Assembly: GCF_019249795.2 (NCBI RefSeq)
Contig: NZ_CP156891.1
Location: 434,001-498,000 of the forward strand
Length of the DNA: 64,000 nucleotides
Direction of reading: 5' to 3'
Origin: Segatella copri
GTDB taxonomy: Bacteria > Bacteroidota > Bacteroidia > Bacteroidales > Bacteroidaceae
The translations under genes and the position numbers were made by a program. Shown here piece by piece: positions 1 through 9,448 of the stretch; position 1 is the stretch's first letter, and each line of letters opens with the position of its first letter. The notes below the pieces were generated by a model. The model was given only the letters and a program-made list of their open reading frames with translations, was not told the DNA's origin and ran no database searches.

Positions 1-995
1 AGGTGCTCAATATCATCTGTCAGGCTGGTTTAGGAGCCGACTGTGTGAGCGGAGGAGAAATTCAGGCAGCCATCAAAGCCGGATTTCCAGCCAGCAAGAT
101 TGTTTACGCTGGTGTAGGCAAAAGCGATTGGGAAATCAACCTCGGATTGGAGAAAGGCATCTTCTGCTTCAATGTAGAGAGTATTCCGGAGTTGGAAATC
201 ATCAATGAACTGGCTGAAAAACAGAATAAGATTGCGCAGGTTTGTTTCCGCATCAATCCGGATGTCGGCGCCCATACGCATGCAAACATCACAACAGGTC
301 TGGCAGAAAACAAGTTCGGAATTGCCATGCGCGACATGGAAGCCGTAATCGAAGAGGCTGCCAAGATGAAGAACATCCAGTTCCTCGGACTGCACTTCCA
401 CATCGGAAGCCAGATCCTCGACATGGGGGATTTCGAGGCACTCTGCAACCGTATCAACGAACTTCAGAACCAGCTTGAAGCACATCACATCGTTGTGAAG
501 AACATCAATGTGGGAGGCGGATTGGGCATTGACTATAATCATCCAAACCGACAGCCAATCCCTAATTTCAAGGATTATTTCGATACATACGCAAAGAAAC
601 TGAAGTTGCGCGATGGTCAGAAGCTTCACTTCGAGTTAGGTCGCGCTGTAGTGGGTCAGATGGGTTCTCTCATCACCAAGACACTCTACATCAAGCAGGG
701 CACAGCCAAGCAGTTTGCCATTGTGGATGCAGGAATGACCGACCTTATCCGTCCTGCTCTCTATCAGGCTTACCATAAGATTGAAAACATCTCAAGCGAT
801 GAACCTGTAGAAACTTACGACGTAGTAGGTCCTATCTGCGAATCAAGCGATGTCTTCGGCAAGGCTGTCGACATCAACAAAGCCCATCGCGGCGACCTCA
901 TCGCCCTCCGCTCAGCCGGAGCCTATGGTGAGATTATGGCGAGCCAGTATAACTGTCGCCAGTTGCCAAAGGGGTATATTACAGAAGACTTTTAA
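1..995 (+). CDS. lysA: diaminopimelate decarboxylase, 3' part
   Basis: PLP-dependent fold-III decarboxylase that converts meso-diaminopimelate to lysine, the last step of lysine synthesis. The window opens inside the gene: bases 1-2 end a codon and the visible frame gives 330 residues from base 3, whereas the family runs to about 380-420. The missing N-terminus should hold the PLP-binding lysine. Visible family motifs are GLGADCVSGGE near the start, HFHIGSQ, the glycine-rich GGGLGIDY, ELGR, the catalytic-cysteine motif PICESSD, and SAGAYGEIMASQYN near the C-terminus. The GTG at base 3 is an internal codon, not a start. The next gene is in the same direction after a 75-bp AT-rich gap. Confidence 0.95.
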   Translation, partial: VLNIICQAGLGADCVSGGEIQAAIKAGFPASKIVYAGVGKSDWEINLGLEKGIFCFNVESIPELEIINELAEKQNKIAQVCFRINPDVGAHTHANITTGLAENKFGIAMRDMEAVIEEAAKMKNIQFLGLHFHIGSQILDMGDFEALCNRINELQNQLEAHHIVVKNINVGGGLGIDYNHPNRQPIPNFKDYFDTYAKKLKLRDGQKLHFELGRAVVGQMGSLITKTLYIKQGTAKQFAIVDAGMTDLIRPALYQAYHKIENISSDEPVETYDVVGPICESSDVFGKAVDINKAHRGDLIALRSAGAYGEIMASQYNCRQLPKGYITEDF

Positions 996-1070
996 TATAG
1001 TTGAAAGTTAAAAGTTAAGAGTTTATAGGATTCTCCTTTCTCTAGCTTTCTATATTACGAGAAAAAGAAA

Positions 1071-2213
1071 ATGATGATCATTAGTACAACTACTATAATA
1101 GCAGGCGCAGTGGTGGTTTTATTGGCGGTTCTCGGATCGCTGATAAATCCATTTCTGCGCTCGTTGCGCTTTCAAAAAACAGAAACGGCAGAGAATCAAC
1201 CTCCTGTCAGTATACTCATTACCGCACACGATAATCTTACTGAATTGGAGAGGAATCTCCCTATGTTCCTGCGTCAGCAGTACGCTGCCGACTATCAGGT
1301 AATCGTAGTCTGCCAGAGTACAGATGGCGAGACACAGGATTTTCTGAAGCGAACAGCAGCCGAGAACCCTCATCTGTATTATACTTACATTCCTGAGAGT
1401 TCACGCTACATGAGCCGCAAGAAATTGCAGATTACACTGGGTGTGAAGGCAGCCAAACATGAATGGATTATTTTGACAGAACCTAATTGCCGCCCAAGCA
1501 ACGACAAGTGGCTGCAAACCATGGTCCGTCAATGTCAGGACCCCAACCATCTGGTATTGGGATATGTAGCCCTTGATGAGGAAACCAAGAGCGTACGCCG
1601 TTTCGACAGCATCCGCAAGGCTTACTATGTTTTGCGCCGTGCCCAGCAGACCTATGGTTATCGCAGCCACATGCCAAACGTAGCGTTCCGCAAGAGCGAC
1701 TTCATGAAGGAACAGGGCTATCAGGGCAACCTGGAATATGTTCGCGGCGAATACGATTTTCTCGTCAACAAGTATGCCCATTGTGGCGATACAGCTACAG
1801 AACTGGATTGCGATGCATGGCTCATCCGCGAAGCACCATCGAACAAGGGCTGGCACAATGCCCACCTCTATCTGCAGGCTTCACGCAAGAGTTTGGAAAG
1901 AGCCGGTTCCATGCGAACCCTCATGTTCTTTGACCATCTCATGCCACATCTCAGCCTGATAGCAACACTGGCCGTTGCAGCCTACTCTATCCTCATGAAG
2001 AATTGGATTCTTACAGGATGCGCAGGTTTCAGTTTCCTCCTGCTGTTCATCGTGAGAATGCTGATAGCCAACAAGGCCATCAAACACTTTGATGACGGAA
2101 TAGCGATGTTCAAACTGCCATTCTTCGAATATGGAATTATCTGGAGAAATCTGGCTACCAAATTGCGCTATTGGCGGGCTGACAAAAACGATTTCACTTC
2201 TCATAAACTCTAG
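1071..2213 (+). CDS. membrane-anchored family 2 glycosyltransferase
   Basis: 380-residue GT-A fold glycosyltransferase. One N-terminal hydrophobic segment (about residues 5-27) precedes the nucleotide-sugar domain, which begins PVSILITAHDN at about residue 45. At least two hydrophobic segments near the C-terminus (about 290-340) anchor it in the inner membrane with the catalytic domain in the cytoplasm. Where the family normally has an acidic DxD metal-binding motif, this protein reads ILTEPNCRP, so metal binding or activity may be altered. The acceptor and product cannot be read from the sequence. ATG codons at 1071 and 1074 are equally good starts. The next gene is also transferase-like, so both may act on cell-surface glycans. 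Confidence 0.8.
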   Translation: MMIISTTTIIAGAVVVLLAVLGSLINPFLRSLRFQKTETAENQPPVSILITAHDNLTELERNLPMFLRQQYAADYQVIVVCQSTDGETQDFLKRTAAENPHLYYTYIPESSRYMSRKKLQITLGVKAAKHEWIILTEPNCRPSNDKWLQTMVRQCQDPNHLVLGYVALDEETKSVRRFDSIRKAYYVLRRAQQTYGYRSHMPNVAFRKSDFMKEQGYQGNLEYVRGEYDFLVNKYAHCGDTATELDCDAWLIREAPSNKGWHNAHLYLQASRKSLERAGSMRTLMFFDHLMPHLSLIATLAVAAYSILMKNWILTGCAGFSFLLLFIVRMLIANKAIKHFDDGIAMFKLPFFEYGIIWRNLATKLRYWRADKNDFTSHKL

Positions 2214-2276
2214 ACAGGGCAAAAAGGAAGTAACAGTCTATCAGAATAATAACAGTTAAAAATAACCGACAGAACG

Positions 2277-3050
2277 ATGAAAGTATATTTGTTCATTTCC
2301 AACCATAAGAAGTTGCTGAAGATGTATCTTCCATACATCGAAGCCTTGAATAAACAGCTCGACATCACCAACAGTCTGGTTGATGCCGACATTGTGTTGG
2401 TTATAGGAGCATGGACATGGCAGGGAGCCCAGATAGCCAAGAAAGCAAAGCAGATGGACATTCCCTACATCGTTTGTCCACTAGGCGATATTTCTGAGAG
2501 AAACTGCAAGAACCCTTACTTGAAGCGTTCACTGCAACACTCTATGTATCAGAAAGCCATGTACGCCAAAGCCAACCTCATAGTAGCTACTACCCCTATG
2601 GAGAAAAACTATCTGGAAAAGAAAGGTTGGAACAAGCGCATCGCCCTGATTCGCTATGCAGGCTACAGTCATCTTACCAACACTGAAGCCATGATGCAAA
2701 ACTGGCAGGAGACGGATGAGGAGACGCTGGCAGTCTTCGAGCAGCAAAAGGCAGAAGCCATCGCTGCCCAAACCAAACAGGCAATCATCGCACAGATTAT
2801 GCAGATAAAAAGCCGCATGCCGCATCAGAATATTCCGCAAAAATATCTTGACGATTTACACACTCTCCTCTATGCTGATGATTATGATGAGGATGCTATC
2901 AAGCAAGAACTGGCAGAGAAGAAACTCTCTTCCTATGCCGCCTCCGTTTTCCAGGCCATGACAGATAAAACAGGACTCACAGAAGGCTTCATGCCGATTC
3001 CTGCCAAAAAGGGCAGAAAGAGTAAAGAGATTCTGAAATTTGTGAAATAA
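2277..3050 (+). CDS. GT-B glycosyltransferase-like N-terminal domain protein
   Basis: 257 residues. The first 150 resemble the acceptor-side half of GT4-type glycosyltransferases: a beta start MKVYLFISNHKK, then DADIVLVIGAWTWQGAQIAKKAKQ, then IPYIVCPLGDIS and ANLIVATTPMEKNYLEKKGWNKRIALI, which is the usual stretch leading into the donor domain. A full GT4 donor half is absent. The rest is an acidic, helical region rich in Gln, Ala and Lys ending in a basic tail (KKGRKSKEI). It is either a truncated transferase turned accessory protein or a distinct family. It lies 63 bp after the GT2 gene in the same direction, and its stop codon sits inside a 25-bp tandem duplication. Confidence 0.6.
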   Translation: MKVYLFISNHKKLLKMYLPYIEALNKQLDITNSLVDADIVLVIGAWTWQGAQIAKKAKQMDIPYIVCPLGDISERNCKNPYLKRSLQHSMYQKAMYAKANLIVATTPMEKNYLEKKGWNKRIALIRYAGYSHLTNTEAMMQNWQETDEETLAVFEQQKAEAIAAQTKQAIIAQIMQIKSRMPHQNIPQKYLDDLHTLLYADDYDEDAIKQELAEKKLSSYAASVFQAMTDKTGLTEGFMPIPAKKGRKSKEILKFVK

Positions 3051-3081
3051 AAGAAATCTGAAGTTTGTGAAATAAGAAGAA
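3032..3081 (+). repeat. 25-bp imperfect tandem duplication
   Basis: Two head-to-tail 25-bp units (3032-3056 and 3057-3081), each beginning TCTGAA(A/G)TTTGTGAAATAA and differing at three to four positions. The stop codon of the preceding gene lies in unit 1, and unit 2 forms the leader of hrpB. It probably arose by slippage or replication duplication. Confidence 0.8.
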
Positions 3082-5670
3082 ATGAACTTAGATAGAATAG
3101 AACAGCAGGCTGGTCATCTGCCAGCTTACCAGATAGCCGACTCTGTCAATGAAGCATTGATGGAGTCGGCTAACCTTGTTATTACAGCTCCTCCTGGAGC
3201 CGGTAAATCTACCCTCCTCCCGCTCACCATTCTGCGGGGCATGAGTGATCAGGCATTGGAAGGCTTCATCCATGATCATCTTAAAAGTCAGGGTAAGATT
3301 CTGATGCTCGAACCGCGCCGCCTGGCTGCTCGCCAGATTGCCGAACGGATGGCGCAGATTCTGGGAGAGCCCGTGGGCAAAACCATCGGCTATCGGGTAA
3401 GATTCGAAAGCAAGGTTTCGGATGAAACACGCATCGAAGTCCTTACCGAGGGCATTCTCACCCGAATGCTGGTCAATGATGCTACACTCGAAGGCGTTTC
3501 GTGCCTCATCTTTGATGAGTTTCATGAGCGCAGCATCAATTCCGATCTGGCGTTAGCGCTGGCCCGGCAAACACAGGAAATCATCCGCCCCGACCTGAAG
3601 CTCATTATCATGTCAGCAACAATCGATGCTTCTATCATCTGTCAGGCACTTCAGGCTCCGCTTATCGAGAGTAAAGGCAGAATGTTTCCGATAGAAACCA
3701 TTTATGCAGACCACGACATCGACAGATATCAGGTAGCGCAGGAAATGGCAGCCACAATCTGTCAGGCTTTCAGAAACCAGGAAGGCGACATTCTTGCCTT
3801 TCTGCCGGGACAGGGAGAAATCATGAAATGCGAAGAACAGCTTCGCTCTGTCCTGCCCTCAGCCACTCTTTACCCGCTATACGGTAACCTTTCGCCTGAA
3901 AAGCAGCGACTCGCAATCGCTCCTTCCAAACCGGGTGAACGGAAAATCGTACTGGCCACTCCTATCGCCGAAACTTCTCTCACCATCGAAGGAGTAAGAA
4001 TCGTTGTGGATTCCGGACTCTGCCGAAAACTGGTTTATGATGCCCGTACAGGCTTGAGCCATCTCGAAACCGTTCGTATCAGTCAGGACATGGCTACGCA
4101 ACGAAGGGGGCGTGCGGGCAGAATCACATCAGGCGTATGTTACCGGCTTTGGACACAGATCTCGGAACATCTGATGCCAGAACAACGGCTGCCCGAAATA
4201 CTGGATGCAGATCTCTCTTCGCTGGTTCTCGACATTGCAGCTTTCGGGGAAAACAAACCGGAACTGCTGCCTTGGCTCACCCTTCCTCCCAAGGGCAACC
4301 TCGTATTGGCACAGCAACTTCTTATGTCGCTCAACGCCCTCACTCCTGATCATGATGCTCACGCTCTCAGTGGCAGCATCACCGCAGAAGGCAGCAGAAT
4401 GGCTCAACTTCCTTGTCATCCGCGCATTGCCAAGATGATGATCAGCAGCGATTCTCCGGCGAGCCAAGCCCTGGCCTGCGACATTGCTGCTCTGCTAGAA
4501 GAGAAAGACCCGATGGGCGAAAATGAAGATTCAGACATGACGCTCCGCCTTTCTATCCTCCGTTCCGCACGCTGCAAGAAGAATCTGGGGCGTTGGAACC
4601 GTATCGCTCAGATTGCCCAGGAATACAGGAAGATGCTGCGTATCAGGGAAGACAACGAGCCAATTGATGCTGAGGAAGTGGGCCATCTCATCGCCCTAGC
4701 CTACCCTGAGCGCATCGCCCATGCCACCGACCATGCGGGCAACTTCAAGATGTCGAATGGCAACACGATTTTCATCGACCCGTGCGACAGCATGGCAGCA
4801 AACGAATGGCTTGCCATCGCATCACTCAACCTATCCTCAACCTCATCATCCAATTCTGGGCAGGGACGGAAAGGAAGGGTATTTCTCTCAGCCCCCGTCA
4901 ACTGGAAGAACCTGCCGGCACAAACCTGCGAGAATATTTCATGGGACAGCAAAGCGCTGGCAGTAAAGATGCAACAGGAAACACGGATAGGAGCGCTCAT
5001 CATAGACAGCAAGCCGATACAGAATGCCAGCCGAGAGACAGTTTCAGACATTATCTGCGAAGCTGCCAGAAAAGACGGACTCAGCATGTTCGATTGGAAC
5101 GAATCCGTTCATCGTCTGCAACAGCGCGTGGCGCAAGTAGCTGAATGGCATCCGGAACTGGAGATTCCCGACCTGTCAACAGAGCATCTCCTGACAACAG
5201 CCCGAGCGTGGCTCCCTTTCTATCTCGAAGAAGGTGGCAAGATGAAGACTTCTGTTACTGAGCTGAAGAAACTCAACCTGTGCGAAATCCTTTGGAACAT
5301 CCTTCCTTACGACCTTCAGCAGGAAATAGACCACCTTGCTCCCACCCACATCCGTGTGCCATCGGGCAGCAACATCCGCATCGATTATCGCTTGGGGGCC
5401 GAAGCTCCGGTTCTGAGTGTGCGGCTTCAGGAGTGTTTCGGAATGACATCAACTCCCACTGTCGATGCTGGCAGACAGCCCCTTCTGCTTGAGTTGTTAT
5501 CTCCCGGCTTCAAGCCCGTTCAGCTTACTCAGGATCTCGCAAGTTTTTGGCAAGGCACTTACTTCGAAGTCCGCAAAGAACTGAAGCGCCGATACCCTAA
5601 GCATTTCTGGCCGGAGAATCCGTTAGAGAGCCAGGCCGTGAGAGGTGTCAAACATACCCGACACACATAG
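3082..5670 (+). CDS. hrpB: HrpB-type DEAH ATP-dependent helicase
   Basis: 862-residue DEAH/RHA helicase, the normal length for HrpB. Motifs in order are Walker A APPGAGKST (about residue 35), the TxEPRRLAARQ motif Ia (LEPRRLAARQIA), motif II DEFHERS, motif III SATID, and motif VI QRRGRAGRITSG. A winged-helix/ratchet region and the family's C-terminal domain (ending PKHFWPENP) follow. The cellular role of HrpB is not firmly established; RNA binding or processing is assumed from the family. It starts immediately after the tandem duplication and may be cotranscribed with the two upstream genes. Confidence 0.93.
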   Translation: MNLDRIEQQAGHLPAYQIADSVNEALMESANLVITAPPGAGKSTLLPLTILRGMSDQALEGFIHDHLKSQGKILMLEPRRLAARQIAERMAQILGEPVGKTIGYRVRFESKVSDETRIEVLTEGILTRMLVNDATLEGVSCLIFDEFHERSINSDLALALARQTQEIIRPDLKLIIMSATIDASIICQALQAPLIESKGRMFPIETIYADHDIDRYQVAQEMAATICQAFRNQEGDILAFLPGQGEIMKCEEQLRSVLPSATLYPLYGNLSPEKQRLAIAPSKPGERKIVLATPIAETSLTIEGVRIVVDSGLCRKLVYDARTGLSHLETVRISQDMATQRRGRAGRITSGVCYRLWTQISEHLMPEQRLPEILDADLSSLVLDIAAFGENKPELLPWLTLPPKGNLVLAQQLLMSLNALTPDHDAHALSGSITAEGSRMAQLPCHPRIAKMMISSDSPASQALACDIAALLEEKDPMGENEDSDMTLRLSILRSARCKKNLGRWNRIAQIAQEYRKMLRIREDNEPIDAEEVGHLIALAYPERIAHATDHAGNFKMSNGNTIFIDPCDSMAANEWLAIASLNLSSTSSSNSGQGRKGRVFLSAPVNWKNLPAQTCENISWDSKALAVKMQQETRIGALIIDSKPIQNASRETVSDIICEAARKDGLSMFDWNESVHRLQQRVAQVAEWHPELEIPDLSTEHLLTTARAWLPFYLEEGGKMKTSVTELKKLNLCEILWNILPYDLQQEIDHLAPTHIRVPSGSNIRIDYRLGAEAPVLSVRLQECFGMTSTPTVDAGRQPLLLELLSPGFKPVQLTQDLASFWQGTYFEVRKELKRRYPKHFWPENPLESQAVRGVKHTRHT

Positions 5671-5673
5671 GTA

Positions 5674-5702
5674 GCAGCCCTCGCTCTCCGAGCGTGGGCT
5701 GC
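5674..5702 (+). terminator. strong hairpin after hrpB
   Basis: GCAGCCC-T-CGCTC / TCC / GAGCG-T-GGGCTGC forms a near-perfect stem, with opposed single T mismatches, starting 4 bp after the hrpB stop. There is no U-run on either side, so it may be a weak or bidirectional terminator between convergent genes rather than a canonical intrinsic terminator. Confidence 0.5.
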
Positions 5703-5739
5703 ATTAGAGGCAATGCCGCCGCTCGGAGAACTTCGGCTA

Positions 5740-6300
5740 CTAGATGATGGTGATCCAGATGCTCTCGCCTCGGTCTCTCGCCGCCGTGATGGCATTGACG
5801 AGGCGATGCAGCCAGATGCGAGAGTTTACCACCATGCCTCGGAGTTTGTTTTCGCCCGGCAGGATGCAGCCCTGCGTATCATCGGGGTAGTTACCGGCAT
5901 GGATGCGGATGCCCTCAAAGCCAGGAACGCCCTGCAGCAGGGGCAGCCACTGCTTGAATCTCGGCGACTTGGTGATGAGCACGGGATAAGTGCCCTCGGG
6001 TATGGCAGTCTTGCCCTTCATCTTCTGCGCCTTCTTCTCCGACACTCGCCCCAGACGCACATTCTCCTCTTGGGGCAACAGGGTGATGCCCAGCAGGTTG
6101 CGCCACGTTGGCTCCAGGGTATCGCAGAAGTAGTGCTCCCCGTCCAGCTTGTCCACATCTACCACATGGCAGAAGCTGCGCTTCTGGTCCTTATTGAGCG
6201 TATAGTTCACCTTGCGCTCCACCTCCTCGTCCTTCAGGATATACATACGCCCTATGGTGTAAGTATTCTGCTTAGCTATTCTTTTGAGTACGATTTCCAT
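5740..6300 (-). CDS. DUF5675 family protein
   Basis: 186 residues resembling the DUF5675 family found in Bacteroidetes and phage-like loci. Visible features are the start [19 protein letters not shown], the LEPTWRN block, then the core [43 protein letters not shown], and a C-terminal helix with [14 protein letters not shown]. The conserved HAGN...DTQGC arrangement recalls LD-transpeptidase/peptidoglycan-hydrolase-like active sites, and in related loci an amidase often takes this place, but the activity is unproven. No signal peptide is visible. It lies 8 bp downstream of the DUF3987 gene on the same strand, so the two are probably cotranscribed. Confidence 0.75.
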   Translation of the reverse strand: MEIVLKRIAKQNTYTIGRMYILKDEEVERKVNYTLNKDQKRSFCHVVDVDKLDGEHYFCDTLEPTWRNLLGITLLPQEENVRLGRVSEKKAQKMKGKTAIPEGTYPVLITKSPRFKQWLPLLQGVPGFEGIRIHAGNYPDDTQGCILPGENKLRGMVVNSRIWLHRLVNAITAARDRGESIWITII

Positions 6301-6308
6301 AATTGTTT

Positions 6309-8843
6309 CTATTTAGATTCTTTTTTGAGAAAACATAGCTTGCGATAAAAACTGTAATTACCGTAATTGTAATTGCAATGGCTGTTATCAGCTTTGTCAT
6401 TACCAGCATTAACGCCTTGTTCGCCTGCCTCCACTTTCACGATATACTTTCTGAACACCCATGTGGCTATCATCCGTCGGGTGCCCTTGGTATCCAGCCC
6501 CAAGTCGCTTCTCAACTGCTCAGCCTGCTGATAAGAGAACTCATTTGGCAGAAGTTGCAGCATATTGGAAGGCCCTCTTTTGCTCGACTTCACTCCCTCC
6601 TGCTCCGCCTTCACGATAGCATCTCGGAAGAATCTCATCTTGCAGTACAGGTCATACTGCTCGCTCCAGCGCACAAACTCCTCTATCTCGGATTCCCATT
6701 GGCAACCATTCGCCACATAGAGCACGCAAGCCTTCAGATAGGCAATGACATTGGCTCTGAACGAGAGGTTCTCGTAAACCCTGTCTTGGCTCATACGGGC
6801 AAAGTCGGCATTCTCCTCTTTCAGCTTCTGTGCCAAGGCGAAAGCCTCAGGGCAATTGATAGTACCAGAAGCCATGTTAAGATGCTCGATATAGGGTTTT
6901 AAGTTCTCTCTGAATGTGTCATCGTATGTGCCATAGACAGGCATCTCGGCTCCTATCTCACGCTCTGGGATAGTACAGAAGTTGATTCTGGAGATAGGAC
7001 CATCGGTCAATACCTTGGAGAAATATCGGATACCCTTGTTGATGGTGGTCGAGGCATTCCAGTTAAATCGGATGGTTACTCGCTCCGTAACACTCTGCGT
7101 GCCCACTCGGGTTTGTCCATATTGATTACCAGGGTCGAAGGCGAGGCACATGATACGAAACTGCTGGTTGCCAATGCCCCTTAAGTTATCAAACTGGTCT
7201 ATCTCGTTGAGAGCAGTATAGAGGAAATGCTCCTGCGCCTCAGCGGTACGCATCACGAAGGCAGGGTTGGTCATATCGGCGTCTATCTCCTGGATCACGA
7301 GGTTTTCAGGTCGCTTACGCTTATCCTTGTTAGCACCTTTTCTTGTCACCTCATCCTTCCACTCCTTCTCTCGTTTCAGGTTATCCTTGTCTCGTTTTCT
7401 GATGTCTTCCATAATCAGGTTGATAGGCATCTGCACGCAGTTCTTTCCTGCGCCCGTACCAGCTAAGAGACAACACATTAGCGTAGCCTCATGCTCCACA
7501 TTGTCGATGTAATTAAAATAGGTGCGGCAGAGGTGGGTGGCTAGCGGAGGAAAGATGGCATGGGCTACGGCAGGCTTATAGACATCCGGTGTCTGAGACA
7601 CGAGGAGCTCCACGAGCTTAGGCAGCTTCTTCGGCATCTCGGGCGGAGCGGGGTAATCATCTTCACAGTTAGGAGTTTGGAGTGAGGAATTAGGAGTTAA
7701 GAGAGTCGCTTGCTTCTCTGCTTGCGCATTGATGCGGATCACATCTCTAGAGAATGGCTTCGAACTGTCTCCATATTTCTCATAGAAGTCATGGATCAGC
7801 TGCTGGCAGTCACGCTCTTGGGCGAAGCTAGGCATCTTCACTGCCACTACTCTTCTCAGCTCCTCTTCGCTCATCACCCTGCTCGCTCCTGCGCTCATGA
7901 TGGCAAGAAGTGAGGAGTGGCGAGAGCCCTCGGTATCGATATTCACATTCTTCAGTCCTGCCGACTCCGTGAAGAGGTCGAAGGCTATCAGGCTCTTCTC
8001 GCTGGCGGTACCAGAGGTTGGTAATCCGTCAGGAATCTGATAGCCTCCAGCAGAGCCATGAGAAACAGCATGAGCAGCATTGCTATCACAAGGTTGGGCA
8101 GGCTGAATAGCAGAGCCAGAAGAAACAGCGTGATGGCTGTCAGAGCCCGGAAGTCGATGGTCTTGAACATTTTGTTGAGTGTTGAGTTTTGAATGTTGAA
8201 TGTTGAGTGGTTTAGGCTGGGTGCCTTGCTGGATTCGTCCGTCGATGGCAAGCCCACGGTCCAGGTAGGCTTGTCTGCGCCTCTTCAGTTCTTCCTGTGG
8301 CAGCACCTCGTACCAATGGGGCGAGCGATAGATTTCCGACGCCTTGTCGGTGATGAAGAGCATGCGTTCTGGCGTGATGCAGCTCTCGTCGTAGGGCACG
8401 CCCAGTGCCTCGCAATAGGCTCGTTGCGTCTCCTCGATAGTCATGCCGACGGGCATGCGGATGTCGATGTGCAACTTCTTGCGGGCTGAGTACTCCAGGT
8501 GCAGCAAGGCTCCGTTCCAGATGGTGTCGCTGCAGTTCAGCTCTCGTGCCTTCTCTATCGCCTTGTCCACATATTCCTTGTCGTCCACATCGATGGTGGT
8601 CTGGAAGAGGAAGCTTTCGGGCACGGCGTTCTTCTGCGAGCGTCTGTTGTCTCGGAACTGGTAGTAGTGAGCGCAGCGGAAAGGCAGCTGCTTCTTCAGT
8701 TCATCGTTACCCCCACGGATGGCAGCTACCAGGTCTGCCATCCAGGGATAAGCGATGGTCTTGTCGTAGACCGAGAGTGGCTGGGAGCTTACGCTCCCCT
8801 TATTGCCATTCTTGTACGGATTATATGCTATAATATGTTCCAT
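6309..8843 (-). CDS. BT4734/VirE-N primase-like and DUF3987 ATPase protein
   Basis: About 844 residues from the chosen ATG at 8843 ([11 protein letters not shown]). The frame stays open to a GTG at 8903, but those extra codons come from a degenerate repeat. The N-terminal ~200 residues match the BT4734-like/VirE-N domain ([36 protein letters not shown]). A low-complexity Ser/Gln/His linker follows. The C-terminal ~500 residues are a DUF3987 ATPase with Walker [12 protein letters not shown] and an acidic EIDQFD Walker-B-like motif. Such proteins are thought to act in replication or priming of mobile DNA. Two stretches of the linker are encoded by repeat-like DNA, and the tail ([10 protein letters not shown]) is encoded by a GTAATTAC-type repeat. 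Confidence 0.85.
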   Translation of the reverse strand: MEHIIAYNPYKNGNKGSVSSQPLSVYDKTIAYPWMADLVAAIRGGNDELKKQLPFRCAHYYQFRDNRRSQKNAVPESFLFQTTIDVDDKEYVDKAIEKARELNCSDTIWNGALLHLEYSARKKLHIDIRMPVGMTIEETQRAYCEALGVPYDESCITPERMLFITDKASEIYRSPHWYEVLPQEELKRRRQAYLDRGLAIDGRIQQGTQPKPLNIQHSKLNTQQNVQDHRLPGSDSHHAVSSGSAIQPAQPCDSNAAHAVSHGSAGGYQIPDGLPTSGTASEKSLIAFDLFTESAGLKNVNIDTEGSRHSSLLAIMSAGASRVMSEEELRRVVAVKMPSFAQERDCQQLIHDFYEKYGDSSKPFSRDVIRINAQAEKQATLLTPNSSLQTPNCEDDYPAPPEMPKKLPKLVELLVSQTPDVYKPAVAHAIFPPLATHLCRTYFNYIDNVEHEATLMCCLLAGTGAGKNCVQMPINLIMEDIRKRDKDNLKREKEWKDEVTRKGANKDKRKRPENLVIQEIDADMTNPAFVMRTAEAQEHFLYTALNEIDQFDNLRGIGNQQFRIMCLAFDPGNQYGQTRVGTQSVTERVTIRFNWNASTTINKGIRYFSKVLTDGPISRINFCTIPEREIGAEMPVYGTYDDTFRENLKPYIEHLNMASGTINCPEAFALAQKLKEENADFARMSQDRVYENLSFRANVIAYLKACVLYVANGCQWESEIEEFVRWSEQYDLYCKMRFFRDAIVKAEQEGVKSSKRGPSNMLQLLPNEFSYQQAEQLRSDLGLDTKGTRRMIATWVFRKYIVKVEAGEQGVNAGNDKADNSHCNYNYGNYSFYRKLCFLKKESK
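7988..8170 (-). CDS. possible overlapping small membrane protein
   Basis: A 60-residue ORF in another frame on the same strand, nested in the linker of the DUF3987 gene. It begins [16 protein letters not shown] and continues with about 30 consecutive hydrophobic residues ([19 protein letters not shown] and on), then a short polar tail ending PPARRA. This resembles a single- or double-pass membrane peptide. The host frame at the same place is low-complexity Ser/His/Gln, suggesting that this segment is constrained for another purpose or is simply unconstrained. Whether it is translated is unknown. Confidence 0.3.
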   Translation of the reverse strand: MFKTIDFRALTAITLFLLALLFSLPNLVIAMLLMLFLMALLEAIRFLTDYQPLVPPARRA

Positions 8844-8970
8844 TTTTTGAATGTTGAATGATTTCGCAAGTTCAGAAGTTAAAGAAGTTAAAGAAGTTAT
8901 CACTCCCTACGGTCGTTCGGGAAGTGAAGAGACAATAGTTATTTTGCATAAAACGTAGGACATTTGTCCC

Positions 8971-9010
8971 TTAACTTCCCTCTAACTTCCCTAACTTCCC
9001 TTAACTTCCC
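8971..9010 (+). repeat. TAACTTCCCT degenerate tandem repeat
   Basis: Four tandem copies of a ten-base unit close to TTAACTTCCC lie between the DUF3987 gene and the upstream unknown gene. It belongs to a class of short, degenerate TTAA-containing repeats seen elsewhere in the window (about 1003-1022, 7667-7705, 8870-8900, 36238-36318). Confidence 0.7.
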
Positions 9011-9031
9011 CACATGCGAAAGTTCTGTAAT

Positions 9032-9415
9032 TTATAATTTCTCCTTGAATCCGGCAATCAGTTCCTTGTGCTCTACCTTGAGGTAGCGCAGCATGTCCTG
9101 CTTGTCCAGGTCACGGCTAAAGGTATAGTTCACTTGCACCGTGCGCTTGGTGGTGCGCACCACGGCATGCTTGGTCTTGAAGATTTCCTCGAAAAGCTTC
9201 TCGCCCGTACGCTCGTAAGGCTTGAAGTCGAGCACGTCGCCTCCCTTCTCGCCAGAGCATACCATTCTGCCCGGTATCACCTTAGGCTGTTCGCAGATAA
9301 CCTCGGTATCGTTCCATGGCGCCTTGCGGAAGGCGATGGTACCGTTTTCCTCACTGATAATGGCTCCGTCCACCTTCTGGGCGTTGAGGAGCTGCTTCTT
9401 TGCTGCTTGTTTCAT
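9032..9415 (-). CDS. unknown accessory protein
   Basis: About 127 residues from ATG 9415 (MKQAAKKQLLNAQK); an in-frame ATG 12 bp upstream is also possible. It is basic at both ends, with a central GRMVCSGEKGGDVLDFKPYERTGEKLFEEIF and a C-terminal region rich in Lys, Arg and Glu. There is no signal peptide, membrane segment or known motif I can name. It lies about 190 bp upstream of the DUF3987 gene on the same strand and probably belongs to the same accessory block. Function unknown. Confidence 0.6.
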   Translation of the reverse strand: MKQAAKKQLLNAQKVDGAIISEENGTIAFRKAPWNDTEVICEQPKVIPGRMVCSGEKGGDVLDFKPYERTGEKLFEEIFKTKHAVVRTTKRTVQVNYTFSRDLDKQDMLRYLKVEHKELIAGFKEKL

Positions 9416-9448
9416 AATTGTAATCACTTGTTTAAAAGATGAATAATG

